Source: Hydnum rufescens UP504 (Eukaryota > Basidiomycota > Agaricomycetes > Cantharellales > Hydnaceae). From it: a stretch of DNA of 64,000 nucleotides. A program made the translations under genes and the position numbers. A model generated the notes under the pieces. That model had not been told where the DNA came from and did not search any database. It saw only the letters and a program-made list of their open reading frames with translations. Below, one piece after another: positions 1 to 12,528 of this stretch. The stretch's first letter is position 1. Each line of letters opens with the position of its first letter. Where the stretch lies: assembly GCA_014904985.1 (NCBI GenBank), contig MU129040.1, forward strand, positions 7,411 to 71,410. The letters are read 5' to 3'.

Positions 1-2091
1 GCAAACAAGACGTACTACGGGATGTAGCTACCGGTATTCCCCAGGGGTCCTGCGTCTCCCCAGTCCTGGCCGCCTACTTCTCAGCCCCCCTCGTCGAACA
101 CATTAATGCAGCAATTGGAGAAAAGCTTGAAAATGATGCTGAGTTTGCAGACGAACTCAGGGAAGCCCGAGCTACTAACCACACAACAGTCATCTATGTA
201 GATGATGGAAGAATCACAGTATCCTCAAACTCCCTGGATACAAATGTGAAGTTCTTGGCAGTCGCATACACGGCAGCAGACGAGTGGCTTAAGGCTCGTG
301 GACTATCCATTGACCCAATTAAAAAGGAGCTGATCCACCACACGAGGAGCACGAAGGTTATTAACGCAGCAATGCCAGACATAACCCTCCCAACTCGGAC
401 AGTGGGGATCTCACAGACGGTGACACAGACGCCCACGCTCAAGTGGCTTGGTGTCATCTTCGACCGAAAGCTCAAGTTTAGGAAACACGTTGAAATGGTA
501 ACAGAACGAGCAGGAAAGGCTGCTGATGCTCTAGGAATGTTAGGGAACTCAGTCAAGGGGATGAACCAAGTCCACCTGAGAAACCTATACCGAGGAGCGA
601 TCACGCCAATGATGTCTTATGCAAGTGATGCCTGGAATGATGGTAGGAAAGCTCTCACCAAACCACTAAGTATTGTCCAGAACAAGGCCTCGCGCCATGT
701 TACGGGAGCATTCAGGACGTCCCCTGTATATGCAATGGAGCTGGAGGCAAGTATGCCACCAATAGAACTAATCCTTGCCCACAAAAAGGAAAGGTCGGCC
801 CTACGGCTCACCCGACTGGACGACCGCAACCCACTGGTGGCCCGCATACCACTCGAAAACCTGCCACTGGAGGCTCATCCCCCCGAACCGCCCCCCCTCC
901 CTGCCTTCAAGAACGTCCGCAACTTCAGCAACCCCGTGCTGAGGGAAAGGGCACTCAGCAAACGCAAGAGAGATCAGAAGACTCAGATAACGCAGATGGC
1001 AGCCCTTATGTTCAAAGATATGGAGCGGATCAACCCCCTAGCGGAACCCCCATGGCAAAGGACCCGGTTTGATGACGACTTGAAAAAGAGGATAACGATT
1101 CATGTCCCCCCAAACAAACCGGGGGAATCTTTCAAAACGGAATGGGCAGCTACTCACCGTAACTTCGTCCGGTCCATAGAACAGAGTACGGACCATCTCC
1201 TGATATACACAGATGGCTCACTGACTGTAGAGCATGGTGTACGACGTGCGGGGTTCGGTGCAATCACATACTATCAAGACCAGATAGTACACGAGACCTT
1301 CAGGGCCCTCGGACAGAAGGTCGAAGTGTATGATGCCGAAATGGAGGCCTTAGCTGTTGCCGTGGAGCACCTGTGCCTTGCAATACCCAACAATGCAAGA
1401 TATAAAGAAGCTAAGCAAATAAACTTTTACGTTGACAACACGGGAGCAATCTATAGAATCTTTGACGGCAGCCCAGGGAAAGCACAAGGTTGTTCCCACC
1501 GCTTCCGCTCCAGCATGCTAGAGCTCCTTGACTGGAACCCTGGAGCTCAAGATCCTCATCGAATGGGCACCTGGCCACCATGACATCATTGGCAATGAAC
1601 ACGCCGACCGCCGAGCTAAAGATGGAGCCCACCAAGTTCCTGCCAACCCGGACTACATCTCGTTGTCACATGCCGGAAGCATACGCAGAAAGCAGCTGTC
1701 GGAACGTTGGAGAATCACCTGGGCAACCAGGGAAAACCACCGCAGCCTCTTCACGCCTGCCAATACGATGCCTCCATCGCTCCAACCCTCCCAACACTTC
1801 CTACAACTTGGGAGGAGGTCGTTTAGCCGCACATTCCAATGCAGGACAGGCCATGCCCATATTGGAGAATACTACGCCCGGCGAGTACCCACAGAACCTA
1901 TCAATTGCGCATGCGGAGCCGAGTTACAAACTCGACTGCACATTTTACAGGAATGCGAGATCCACGATCGGCACCGACACCTGCTGGGAGCAGGTCCCGA
2001 TCGAGAGATCAACAAGCTCCTAGGAACTCAAGATGGCATACTTCGCCTTGCCAAGTTCCTAGATGCTTCGCACGCGATGGACAAACACTGA
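1..2091 (+). mobile_element. LINE (Tad/I-like) 3' half: reverse transcriptase, RNase H, zinc knuckle
   Basis: The reading frame is open from the window edge and enters inside a reverse transcriptase. GIPQGSCVSPVLAAYFSAPL near the start and the catalytic YVDD at 195-206 are the palm motifs of non-LTR retrotransposon polymerases. An RNase H domain follows, with LLIYTDGS near 1198, the conserved Glu in DAEMEALA and VDNTGA near 1432. The last catalytic part (APGHHDIIGNEHADRRAK) is in another frame, so a one-base shift lies between about 1530 and 1545. The C-terminus carries a Cys/His knuckle (CACGAELQTRLHILQEC), usual after RNase H in Tad- and I-clade LINEs, and stops at 2089-2091. ORF1 and the endonuclease would lie upstream of the window. 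The frameshift makes this copy inactive unless it is a sequencing error. Confidence 0.93.
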
Positions 2092-3061
2092 TCCACGGGT
2101 AAAGGACGACAGCTGGGGGACCCCCGATCCCAGCCTACCCCAACTATGAAGGAACACGGCAAAAACCTAGGAGACGATCCCGATTACCCTTCCCCCCTCC
2201 CGCACTTATTTATTCATTCATGCCCCCCCCTTCTCTCTATGCCTCTCAAAATTATCCCAAAAACCCAAGGCCCAACAACCCGGAACCCAACCGAAATCAG
2301 ACTCGAACTTTCCCCTTTACATCCCCAAGCCAACACTCCAGTAGAATTACCTGATAAACTACTCCTGTACGTAGTATAGGACCGTTCTCGGCGCCATCCG
2401 GCAGCCTACTGCGGTATAAATACACAGATATTCCTCCTCCTCCTCACATCCTCCGCACGGACAACTCCGTATCATCAACGAACCTCCCAACCCTCCTCTC
2501 AGACCCCTGTATTGTCCCTCTGAGCCTCTGCTACATTCGCGATACATGTCACTTTCCCCTCCACACTGCCACCCCATAAAACCCCCTTTCTTTTCCTCTC
2601 TCCTCTCCACAATTACCCTCTTCAGTTTTGGTCTATGCTTTCGAGTCTCGTTTATGCCTTATGTCTCCTTTTTAGTCGTATTTTCCCTTTTTCTTTCACT
2701 CACACTACTGTTGCTACCCCCCCGGAGCTACCTTACGCGCCAAACACCCATAGCTATTCCTTGTCCCTTCCACTTTCTCACGTTACACCAGCCTCCACCC
2801 TCTCCCACTGCTGTCATAGTTACATACCGCGGCATATGCCTTCTTGGCACAGATATATACTGAGAAATCTGATATCATCACTACAGTGCTGTGACTGTCC
2901 TTTTTTGAGTATCTGGCATGGACTGCACAGAACACCAATGTTATAGCTGTCCTGACACGGCTGGCTGACTGTCACTGCCTTCGCCTGCTTTCTTGCGCTT
3001 TGAAAAGGTATCAGTGGTTTTTTTCTTAATCAGTGAATTAATAAATAGAAACCTCGAGGCT
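2092..3061. other. Intergenic: LINE 3' flank and pyrimidine-rich DNA
   Basis: No gene could be supported. The first 150 bases are probably the LINE 3' untranslated region. The rest is C/T-rich. Its short open frames have low-complexity composition and no family likeness. Confidence 0.5.
2415..2422 (+). promoter_or_regulatory. TATA-like box
   Basis: A clean TATAAATA lies in a GC-richer context. No coding start follows within 150 bases; the next gene starts at 3062. It may belong to an LTR or an untranslated exon that I cannot delimit. Confidence 0.3.
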
Positions 3062-4500
3062 ATGTCAATCCCAATTTCTCGGTTGTTCTCGTCGATGTTT
3101 AGGCCCAAACGTGCACTACCCGTCCAAGCTCAAGGAGAAATGAAGGACACAATAGCCCCACCACCGAGGTGGCTTCAGCGACTCCTCTTACGCTTTAGAC
3201 CGCATCGAGACACTGCGCCAGGGACAGGGCAGAGCACGGTAGTCGGGCCCATTTCGACGAATGCGATAGCGTCTGCTGAAAGCGCGCTTAGATGGATCTC
3301 AAAGGTTCCTGGAAGCGACAAGGTTCAAATGAGGATCAGGGGTGCCCTGGAGGTGATCAAGGAAGTGAACGTGGTTAGTCCATCGATCTCTTTCGATCAG
3401 TCTCTGGCCGGCTTTCCAGTGTCCTGTGCTATGTCTTTATTATCACTCCTCACTCAACTTCGTTCTCCGATTTTGGTTCCTCCTGGATAGACAGGGCGCC
3501 ACGATGCGAACACACTGAGATGGCTTGAATACTACGTTCGATACCTCGCAGAACTATTGGAACCGTTCGCAATGATACATCGAAGCGAAATCTCCCCGCT
3601 CTTACAGTATGAAGTGCTGATGCTAGGCAGGTGAGTCTTCGAGGCACGGCGTCTAGCCGAATATTGTTCCTGAACTTGTGCAGAGAGCTGGAGACTGCTT
3701 CATTGAAGATGAGGCCGGCAGCGGCGTCTGATGAGGCTCCGAGGCGGAGCTCTATCCATCCGAAGCAGCATGGGGAACATGGTGGTAATGGACCCGACAT
3801 CCGCGCATTCACGCAAGACTTCAAATCGGCTCTGGATCAGTTTCGTGTGCGTTCATTTCCATCTTTCAACTAATGAGACTCGCTGCGTGCTGTTGCACTC
3901 TCGGGATCAATGAATATCTGCTCACTGTATGTACTGTTAACAATCAGGTGAATGCATTGCCGCTGTACCCTGTCAGCCCCATAGAGGCCGCGTTGGTTCC
4001 CCTGGGAATCATATCAAATTCGTCGTGTGGTCTTTCACTGTTCACCGAGTGGATACTAAAATCGGAGAGGGTGATGGAGCACCGAATCGGTGCCGTACAT
4101 ACCGTACAGCTCTATTATAGACGTAACGTGGATCGGACGTGGTGGAACAAAAGATTTATCCTTGTTGGGCTGGAAAATAGACGCCGGATCGAGAATTGGC
4201 TTAAAATTGAATTGAGTGGTCCGGACAGTTGAGTGCTCATATTTTCCGGTGCATTTGGGTGGTGCCATGCTGATTTTGGGGTCTTGGTATGAAAAAGAGG
4301 AAGAAGTGGAAGGAACTGTCATTTTCGGGACCACAAAAGCAACCCTTGATGAGGGCCTTACAGGCTCAGAGGATGGCCCCATCTGCCCCGCAGAAGATAT
4401 GCTGCCAGTGACTCATTTTGCGCGGAGAATTAAAGACTTCTGCACACAGCCTAGGCTTCCTGTGCGTACATCTTTTTACGCTTGTCCTCCATGTAACTGA
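3062..4500 (+). CDS. Unrecognised five-exon gene, copy 1 (helical N-terminal region)
   Basis: I do not recognise a named family. Exons are 3062-3373, 3491-3630, 3684-3846, 3948-4227 and 4298-4500. All introns are GT-AG (117, 53, 101, 70 bp) and the spliced frame is open for 365 codons. Residues 1-60 are basic. Residues about 75-205 are predicted helical (SALRWISK, ALEVIKEVN, RWLEYYVRYLAELLEPF, REL.TASLKM, DIRAFTQDFKSALDQF). In length and heptad character this resembles the MLKL-like or adaptor helical bundle that precedes NACHT domains in many Agaricomycete proteins, but no NTPase follows; this likeness is inference. The second half (EWILKSERV, VGLENRRRIENWL, GTVIFGTTKATL) is unassigned. A paralogue at 7862-9291 has the same internal exon lengths. 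The 3' end is uncertain, because an alternative 50 bp intron at 4462-4511 would extend the frame. Confidence 0.72.
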
Positions 4501-5849
4501 CCATTGGGCAGACACCCATTCTCCTATTCTCATTCTTTATGGACCTTAAGAGAACGCATGAGGGGGGTCCGGAAGTTCGAAAATACCGACGGAGTGGTCA
4601 GGACTGATCAACCTGGGCGACAACGTTTGAGCGAGGGCAAGTGCACCTAGCCCCGAGTGCGTATGTGATTGCGTTCCTTCTTTTCTTTATATCCTCCCTC
4701 AGCTTGGCGGCAGTGGTAACTATAGAGAGGCCCATTATTAGCATGGCCATCAATTCTCGCGAGAATATATAATCCAAAGGATTTGGTTTGCTCCAAGATC
4801 TCCAGGAATGTGTCCCAACCGCAAAAAATATGGTGCTTTACAACCTAGTTCGTGTTTTCTTGGACTACGTTGGTTTTATTTCGAAGACTTTTAGTCTCCG
4901 GCGTCCTGGCACTCCCACTCGGGGATAACGACTCTTTGGGGAGCCTTAAGGTGTTCGGCACTAAAGAAAACAGCTCAAGTTCAGTACTGAAGTGAGTCAG
5001 GATTGCGCGGACTGTGCAAGAGCACAGCCGCCAAAGCTGTCTTCCCGTGGCCTCCACCTTGATCAGGAACCTTCAGGCTCACAAATCTACAAAAAAAGTA
5101 CTTCCAAGCGCTGAGTCTTGTGTCCCTCGACCTCGCCGGCCTGCTAAGGTAGTTATATATGCCCCAGGAAACGAAATGCGATTGTAGTGATTGAAAACCT
5201 CTAATAACATCGGTGACCAAGAAGAAGACGAGAAAATTAGTTCCGTTCAGGGCAAGCCAAAGAAGTCATCGTGACGATTCGAGAACTGTATTGGGATGCT
5301 TCCTGCACCTTCCTCCCATGCCGTCCCCACGTATTCACTGATTCAGTGGAGAGAATGTTCCACTGGAAGCATCGAAATCGATGAGGCAACCCAAAATTAG
5401 AAGACAGAGAAACTAGCGTCTACCCATATACTGGCAGTGGGATGTCGACACTGCGAATATCCCCCTCTATGGCTCGGGGGGCGATAATCTAGCCATGCTC
5501 CTTTATTCGGTATAGCAGATCGACGGGATCCGAATCGGCATGACCTCCGTTGATATCGTGGATAGAATGCTCTGCGGCTACAGAATAAGGGCAACCACGA
5601 CACCAGGCCAAAGTTTGCATGAGGGAGATGTATCTGTTCCTATTAATATTGTGAACATAGGCGTAGGAAGCACCGGTATATGCCAAGGGCGCCTGGCTCC
5701 AGTTATCAACATACACAGAGGATAAAAAACGCAACCGTACTTTAAGACCGAAAACACTGCGAGGAACTAAATCGTTTGAATTGTTACACAGTGCAGTCTG
5801 CGCCGTGCAATAAACGGAGTCGAATCAATGCAGCAATGCTCCAATGCTC
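4501..5849. other. Intergenic interval, duplicated at 9292-10792
   Basis: Holds no supportable gene. About 5230-5740 is related to about 10060-10600 and to 24318-24900, and in reverse orientation to about 32840-33100, so it is the conserved spacer between the five-exon gene and the SNG1-like gene. Short open frames differ between copies. Confidence 0.6.
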
Positions 5850-6830
5850 TGATGTTGTTTGTCACTGTTGTCGTTCCACGTCCAACATTTCATAGCTCCG
5901 AGATTTCGGAGCCGGTGGGTCGCAATCGTGACCTGAGTGCTTCTCATCGAGGGGTGTAACTTTCAGAGGGACATCGGCTTCGCTCTTCGACCGGGACTGA
6001 TCCCATCGATGCCACTGTGTGTTGTGTGATTGTCGTGGTTCTGGGTGGCGGTTCCTGAACTAGAAGCGGCCTCCCGAGCAGCAGTGGCCATATCTCTACG
6101 GCGCATTATGAAGGAGAAGAGCGGGATCGTGCAGCATGAGAGTGCGATTCATGCGATGAGTATCACAGCGTTGAGACCCACGTGGGATTTCGTGTTGAAT
6201 ACGATGGTGCGCGTTGCTTGCTGCAAGTTGCCATAACTCCCCATGAAGGGAGTGAGAAAAGATTATTGTGCTCTTAGGTTAGTGGTGGAATGGCAAAGGG
6301 GAGATTCGGAACGTACTATACCGGGAATCCATAGCGCGATATCTGATAAAAGAGTAAGTGTATCTCAGATTAATTCGCCCGGATCTGGCGACGAAGATGA
6401 TAGACTTACTTGTAGATCCACAGTTCAAGTCTGATTGGTAGAGAACAGACCGCTATGTTAAAACTGATCTAGACAATGATCAAAGTTAGCGTTCTTGCTC
6501 GTAGCCTCGAGGTCACGAAGCACGCGTGGCTTACGAGAGGGACAAGGGAGTAGGTCATATACTTTGGCGTCAAGAGCGTGACCATCGCCTCGGTAGAGAA
6601 ACCGAGAGCCATGGAATTGTACAGGCAGAAGACGAAGAATCCTCCAGCGCGGCTGTGTCTGACGAAGGACCGAGAGAAAGATCAAAGGACTCCGGGTGAT
6701 CGGGTACGGTGAACAATGAGGCTCCTCGCATTGAAGGGGACTTTGACGCATAAGCATAAGCCGATCATCGAGTACCCAAACGATACAAGTGCGTAGGAGA
6801 TAGGCTTGCTTTGCGCTGGCTGGATTGGGC
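5850..6830 (-). pseudogene. SNG1/DUF3533-like membrane protein, 3' half only
   Basis: On the minus strand this matches the last four to five exons of the intact gene at 25105-27306. Recognisable pieces are the C-terminal stretch (QQATRTIVFNTKSHVGLNA, IPLFSFIMRRRDM), the RAGG..F segment and CVKVPFNAR before an intron. The first two thirds of the gene are missing; similarity stops near 6830. An in-frame TGA at 6149-6151 replaces the Trp codon of a transmembrane helix (ILIAW in the intact copy), a G-to-A change. It is a truncated, mutated duplicate lying convergent to the five-exon gene at 3062-4500, the same arrangement as 7862-9291 with 10793-12528. Confidence 0.8.
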
Positions 6831-7861
6831 AATGCGACCCGGACGCCGTCTGAGGAGGGTTTAACTCAAGTAGGGAGCAGGAAACTAGTCCACCCAGGGT
6901 AGAAAAGCAATCCAGCATTGTGGAATCAGATGACAGCATAAGAAGGATCGACATTGCGAGTTGCCGAACTGACTCTGATTTCCTGGGGCTCACCGCCACT
7001 GAGATCGAACGGGAATAGAATGGGCATCCATCGGTAACTTCGGGATCGGCTCGAACGGTGCTATTCACGCGTCCTCTTTCCTCAGATGCGGGTGATTATT
7101 GGGGCAGGGCACGCCCAGCCAGCCGTTGGGAAGACGACGTCCGATAGCATGGCTCCTGCAAATACCTACATGTTTTTTAAGCTAGATAATCGCCCTGGGG
7201 TGGTCGGGTTGGTCGTCGCAACATGACGTCACCAGGGGCTCGGAGTTGGCCTTATTTTGACCAGAGCGACCATCTTCGTAAATCCAATTTTGACTATGGA
7301 TACAACAGCTTTTGGTCATGAGGTAGCCTGCAAAAATTATTGTGGCCAATTCAATATGCCGGCTGCTAGCAAGAATATTGCATTGAATTTGGGCTTGAAA
7401 AGAAATCAAGCCATAGCCTAGGCAGGTTCATACGAGCCTGTATATGCTGCTGGCAGGCGATGAATTTTTGAATGAGCGCATAGGTCTGTTTGTGGGGAGC
7501 ATTTTGAGGAATGAGATACAGTAGACTCCTCATTGCCCTCTCGCGAACTACAAGAACCTAGAAAATGTCGTCTCCTAGGTGTGATGGACGTTCCGGCAAC
7601 ATCCACTCCGTGGTTGTCACCCGCAGTCACTAGACTACACTGGTACAGTGACTATCCATTTTGGGAGACCTTTTTCGGGTGTCTGGGACGGGATACCACC
7701 TTTATAGCCATCCCACACTGGTACTATTGGCTGCCTGGCGCCTGTGACCGCACGTTCGCCTGTTTTCTTGTGCTTTGAAACAGAATCTTTTCCTAATCAG
7801 TTAAAAGTAAATAGAAGCCTCGAGGCTATGTCGATCCCAATTTCTCGAGTTGTTCTCCCCG
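6831..7861. other. Intergenic, no supportable gene
   Basis: Separates the two duplicated gene pairs. I see no conserved domain, tRNA or terminal repeats. The last 60 bases (from about 7800) are alignable to the sequence just upstream of 3062, so they are the proximal 5' region of the second five-exon gene. Confidence 0.5.
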
Positions 7862-9291
7862 ATGTTTAGGCGCGAACGTGTACTACCCGCCCAAACCCAA
7901 GGACCAATGAAGGACACAACAGCCTCGTCACCAAAGTGGCTTCAGCGACTCTTCTCACCCTTTAGACCCCATCGCGACATTGCACAAGGAACAGGACAGA
8001 ACACAGTAGCCGGGCCTATTTCGACCAAGGCAATAACGGCTGCTGAGGGTGCTCTTAGATGGATCGCGAAGGCCCCCGGAGGCGATAAGGTCCAAGTGAG
8101 GATCGGGGGTGCCCTGGAGGTGATCAAGGCACTGAGCGTGGTTAGTCCATCGATCTCCTTTCATGAGTCTCTCGCCTTTCCAACTTTGCGGGCTATATCT
8201 TTTAATTATTATCCTTCATCACTGAACTTCCCCGATTTTGTTTGTCTTGGATAGACGGGCCCCCACGATGCAAACACTATGAGATGGCTTGAATACCATC
8301 TCCAGTACCTCGTGGAACTATTGGAGCCATTCGCGATGATGCATCGAAGTCAAATCTCCTCTCTCCTACAGTATGAAGTGCTGATGCTAGGCAAGTGAGT
8401 CTTCGAGGCATGAATCTCCCATTGAGGGTTACGACGATGAGCCGAATATTGATCTTGAACCGTTACAGAGAGCTGGAGACAGCCTCGTTGAAGGTGCGGC
8501 CCATAACAGCACCAGATGAGGCTACGATGCGAAAGTCCATGCATACAAAGCAACATGAGGAACTTGATAGTACTGGACCCGACATCCGTGCGTTCACACG
8601 AGACTTCAAATCGGCCCTGGATCAGTTTCGTGTGCGTTGATTTCCATATTTTAATCAATCAGGCTGGCTGGGTGCTGTTCCACCATCGGTATCAATGAGT
8701 GCGTGCTAACTGTATGTTCCGTTGACAATCAGGCGAATGCGTTGCCGCTGTACCCTGTGAGCCCAATTGAGGCGGGGTTGCACCCCCTGGGAATTATATC
8801 GCATTCGTCGTGTGCTCTTGCACCGTTCCTAGATTGGATACTAAAATCGGGGAAGGTGGTGAATTACCGAATCGGTGTTGTGCGCTCTGTAGAGCTCTAT
8901 CATAGACCGAGGATCACGGGCGGCCGGGGCGACCGGAGCGACCGGTGGGATTGGAGATTTATGCTCGTTTGCCTGGAGAATGGCCGTCAAATCGAGAACT
9001 GGATCAAAATAGAGTTGAGTGGTCTGGACAGTTCAGTGCTCACATTTTCCGGTGCATTTCCGTGGTGCGTTGCTGATTTTCGGACGTTGGTGTCGGAAAG
9101 CGCAAGGAACCGTGACTTTCGGGACCACAAAGGAAACTCTCCATGAGGGTCTCCCAAGCAACAGCGATTTCGCTGCCCGTATTGCAGAAGATACGCTATC
9201 AGTGACTCGTTTTTCGCGCCAAATTCAAGACATATGCACAGAGATTAGGGGTCCCGTGCGCTCACCTCCTTTCGAATTGCTCTTCATGTAA
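7862..9291 (+). CDS. Unrecognised five-exon gene, copy 2
   Basis: Paralogue of 3062-4500. Exons are 7862-8140, 8255-8394, 8469-8631, 8733-9030 and 9101-9291. The spliced frame is open for 356 codons. Exons 2 and 3 (140 and 163 bp) and intron 4 (70 bp) have exactly the lengths of copy 1 although bases differ throughout, so splicing has been conserved while the sequence diverged. The upstream ATG at 7828, equivalent to the start of copy 1, is followed by an extra A (CTCGAG against CTCGG) and soon meets a stop, so I start at the next in-frame ATG, 7862. This removes about 11 residues. Conserved blocks include ALRWIAKAPGGDKVQ, RWLEYHLQYLVELLEPF, FKSALDQFR, DWILKSGKV and GTVTFGTTKETLHEGL. Function unknown. 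Confidence 0.72.
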
Positions 9292-10792
9292 CTGACATTA
9301 GAGAAAGCGTAGATTGCTCTATTCACGCTCGTTACGCGGCTTCAGGACATGCATGAGGGGCAGTAAGGTCGAAAACGATGGAGTGGTCAGGACTGATCCA
9401 CCTGGGCGACCACGTTTGGGCTAGTGAGGGACAGGCCCACCTAACCCAGGGTACCTATGCAAGGCATAGCATTTCTTCTTCTCTTTGTTTTCTCTTGTTC
9501 CTCGCGGGAGTGTAATCATAAGGGCTCTTACTATTATGGTCGCTAGCTCTCACGAGAACATATACTCCAAGGGATTTGATTTGCCCTAAGATCTGAAGGC
9601 ATATGGACCCAGCTGGGCAAGGTGTCTTAGCGACTACCTGACGTTTTCCAAGACTACTCTGGTTTGTTTTCGAGGGCTATCAGTCTCTTTCGTATTGCGA
9701 TAGTCTGACAGGGGGTTAATGGTTTTTTGGGGTAATTTAAGGTATTCAGTGCCTTGGCCTTCGTTTGGTGTTTCTACCCAAGCGAGCATGGAAGTGAATC
9801 CGAATTACGAGGACTACACAGCCGCCCCTCTGATTTTGCTTCCGGTGGCCCCCGAAATCCCGCGAAGGCTCGACAATCCCACACTTCCACCCTTTCTGTG
9901 ACAATCTCCTTGAAAATTGAAAACAATGCGCAAAACATCTTTCTTGCGAAAAAGTTGACTTCTAACATGTTGGATCTTTTTTTTCCCCCACTCTTGCTCA
10001 TGTAGCTCTACACCAGGACATATAGCATTTGGCAGGGTGATCTAAGACCATTGGTGGTGTTGAGGAAGACGAGGAAAAGCCTCGGGCGAGAGAGTCGTCC
10101 GTGTTCACTCCAGTCTTTGGTTTCGTGAACTTTATTGAGATGCTTTCCGGGCATCAACCTGGACACCGTCTTCCTCTTTCCCGACTCCACCCATGCATTC
10201 AGTCAGTGGATGGGGTACCTCCATGGAAACATCGAAATCGATGAGGCCTCGCAAAAATTAACAGAAAGGAAGAAACTGGCATCTGCCTGTGTCCTCGCAT
10301 TGCTATGTCGTCGCTGGCAAAATCCTCCTGGATCATCCAGGGAGCGATAATGCCAGGCATGCGCCTTCATTAGGCATAGCAGATCGATGGATACAAGTTT
10401 CTATATTCTTGTTGATATCGCAAATAGAACGTTCTGTGGCCTGTGGCCCCATACGAGCAATTTCCCCACGGGACTAAGCCAAAATTTGCGCAAGGGAGAT
10501 ATATCTGTTCCAATTGATACTATGATCGAGGGTGTGGGGAGATTCTGTTTGCTGTATAATTGCATAGTGCGCCTAGCTCTAGTTATGAACATACAGAGTA
10601 TGGAAGCGTAGTGGTACAGTTAAAACTGCAGAGAGCACTGCGATGAACTAGATCGTTTAAGGTGTTACATAAATATTATCTCTTGTCTCTCGTCCGTGTA
10701 ACTAATGGCCAGAGAGCCGAAATTAGATAGAAATACAAAATGCGAAGAGTCACGATAAAATGCTGCATTCCAGTTTCTTATTGATGTTGTCG
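9292..10792. other. Intergenic spacer between five-exon gene and SNG1-like pseudogene
   Basis: No gene supported. From 9921 on it is part of a segment repeated at 20212-20297 plus 24318-26850. Short open frames such as 10135-10350 recur in the second copy but carry no recognisable domain and are not preserved in the more distant copies at 5230-5740 and 32840-33100. Confidence 0.5.
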
Positions 10793-12528
10793 TCATTGTT
10801 GTCGTTCTATGTCAATCGTTTCGTCGCTCCGGGATTTCAGCGCGGGTGGGTTATAATCGTGAGCTGGGGATTTCTCATCGATGGACATTACTTCCGCATC
10901 GGCGTCGTTCTTCGATTCCTCGAGCTTCCCCTGGTCTGCGTGGATCCCGTCGACACTGTTGCGGGGTGTGGAGTCAGGGTCATGGCTGCTGTCATTGTGG
11001 GGGGCGGCTCCCGACCTGGAATGAGCCTCCCGAGTGGCAGCGGCCATAGCTCTGCGACGCATTATGAAGGCGAAAAGCGGGATCGTGAAGCATGAGAGTG
11101 CGATCCACGCAATGAGTATCCCAGCGATTGAGACCCAGATGAGATTTCGTGTTGAATATGAGTGTGCGCGTTGCTTGCTGCATGTTGCTAGAATGACGCC
11201 ACGAAGAAAGTTCATTACAGTGTTAGCTTATTAATGGAATTGACAAGAGGAGATTCGGAACGTACTAGACTGGGAATCCATAGCCATATCTGAGAAAAGA
11301 ACAAAAACACATCAGATCAATTCGGCCGGTATTGGGGAACGAAGATAGTGGACTTACTTGTAGAACCACGGCTCGAGAGTGATCGGAACAGAAGAGACCG
11401 CCACATTAAAAATGATCTGAACAGATGTCAAAGTCAGTGGCCTTGCTCATCGACTGGGTCACGAAGCATGGATGGCTTACGAGGGGGACAAGGAAGTACG
11501 TCATATACTTTGGCGTCAGGAGCGTGATCATCGCCTCGGTGGACAGCCCCAGTGCCGTCATGCCCATGAAGTCGTATAGCCAGAAGATAAAGAATCCCCC
11601 GGCGCGATTGTATCTGATGAAGAGCGGAGAGAAAGATAAGGAGAACGTTGGATGACGGAGTCAGGTGAGAATAACGCACTTCGCATTGAAGGGACTTTGA
11701 AGCACAAGCTGATCATGGAGTAGGCAACCGATATAGGGATGGTCGAAAATAGGAGGAGCAAGGACTCAGAGGAGCAAGAGGTCCTTCGTCTTGAGGAAAG
11801 GTTCAATTGCTTGGCGAATGGCATATCCTGATAGTGTGTGTGATCTGAAGGTACGAGGAGGCAACATGTGGGGAATGACAGATGGACATACAATGACGAA
11901 GGCAAAGATAATGGTGTAGATGGATCCGACCAGTGTCAAAGCCGATGCCACAGGTGCACTAAGAGAATGATATGAAGTGATTTCCCGATGAGGCAGAATG
12001 CTGAAGATTATACCTATACGGCCGCAAATTATTCATCGAGTATGAGATAGGCGTGGTCAGCGTCTGTGGTGCCGCGATCAGCGCAGCCATTGCCGTGGCA
12101 TTGCCGGACTGGGAAGCTAGGTATCGCGAGGCGTATGAGGCGGCGAAATTGGCAGCAGCAGACGAAATGAGTGTCTGGGAGAACGGGACGATGAACGAAT
12201 TGGCGGCAACTTCATTTCGACCTTGGTTGTACAGGAACACCATCGCAGTCGATGGGTCGTAACTTGCATCCCCATTTTCGTGAGCAGAAAATTAGGTTCG
12301 ATGTGGCATTTCGTGATACTATGTGGTGGGATGTAAGACCGCAGTTTGTCGTACGAGGAAAGGTGGAGAGGATTTACCAACAAGAGCGGCCCATGCTCGT
12401 TCATCGACGATCTGGCTGGAAACATCTGTAATGGTAGGGAAATTGGATGCATCCTTGATGATCCATCCCAGCTTGGCTTTGGTGCTAATATTAGCCTGGA
12501 TTGCGGTTCTCATGGCATTCCCAATGTC
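9921..12528. repeat. Segmental duplication X (first copy)
   Basis: About 2.6 kb that recurs with few differences at 20212-20297 and 24318-26850. It contains the conserved spacer and an SNG1-like gene truncated at 12528. There the match stops inside what is exon 3 of the intact copy, and retroelement debris begins. Confidence 0.85.
10793..12528 (-). pseudogene. SNG1/DUF3533-like membrane protein, 5'-truncated and broken
   Basis: Very close relative of the intact gene at 25105-27306. It begins in the middle of exon 3 (DIGNAMRTAIQANI), so exons 1, 2 and part of 3, including the first membrane helix, are missing. A CGA-to-TGA change gives a stop at 11766-11768, just after the KTKDLLLL stretch. 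A one-base insertion (CGACCATC against CTACATC) is followed by a compensating deletion in the CCC run before the sixth exon ends. An extra A near 11123 shifts the frame in the C-terminal exon. The C-terminal tail (PHNDSSHDPDSTPRNS) remains readable. Most introns keep their splice sites, consistent with recent inactivation. Confidence 0.85.

Noticed and set aside
194..604. Minus-strand frame inside the LINE
   Set aside because: Antisense to the reverse transcriptase; composition follows the shadow frame.
9719..10611. Short frames in the spacer as small genes
   Set aside because: They recur only in the near-identical duplicate and are not kept in the more distant spacer copies at 5230-5740 and 32840-33100.
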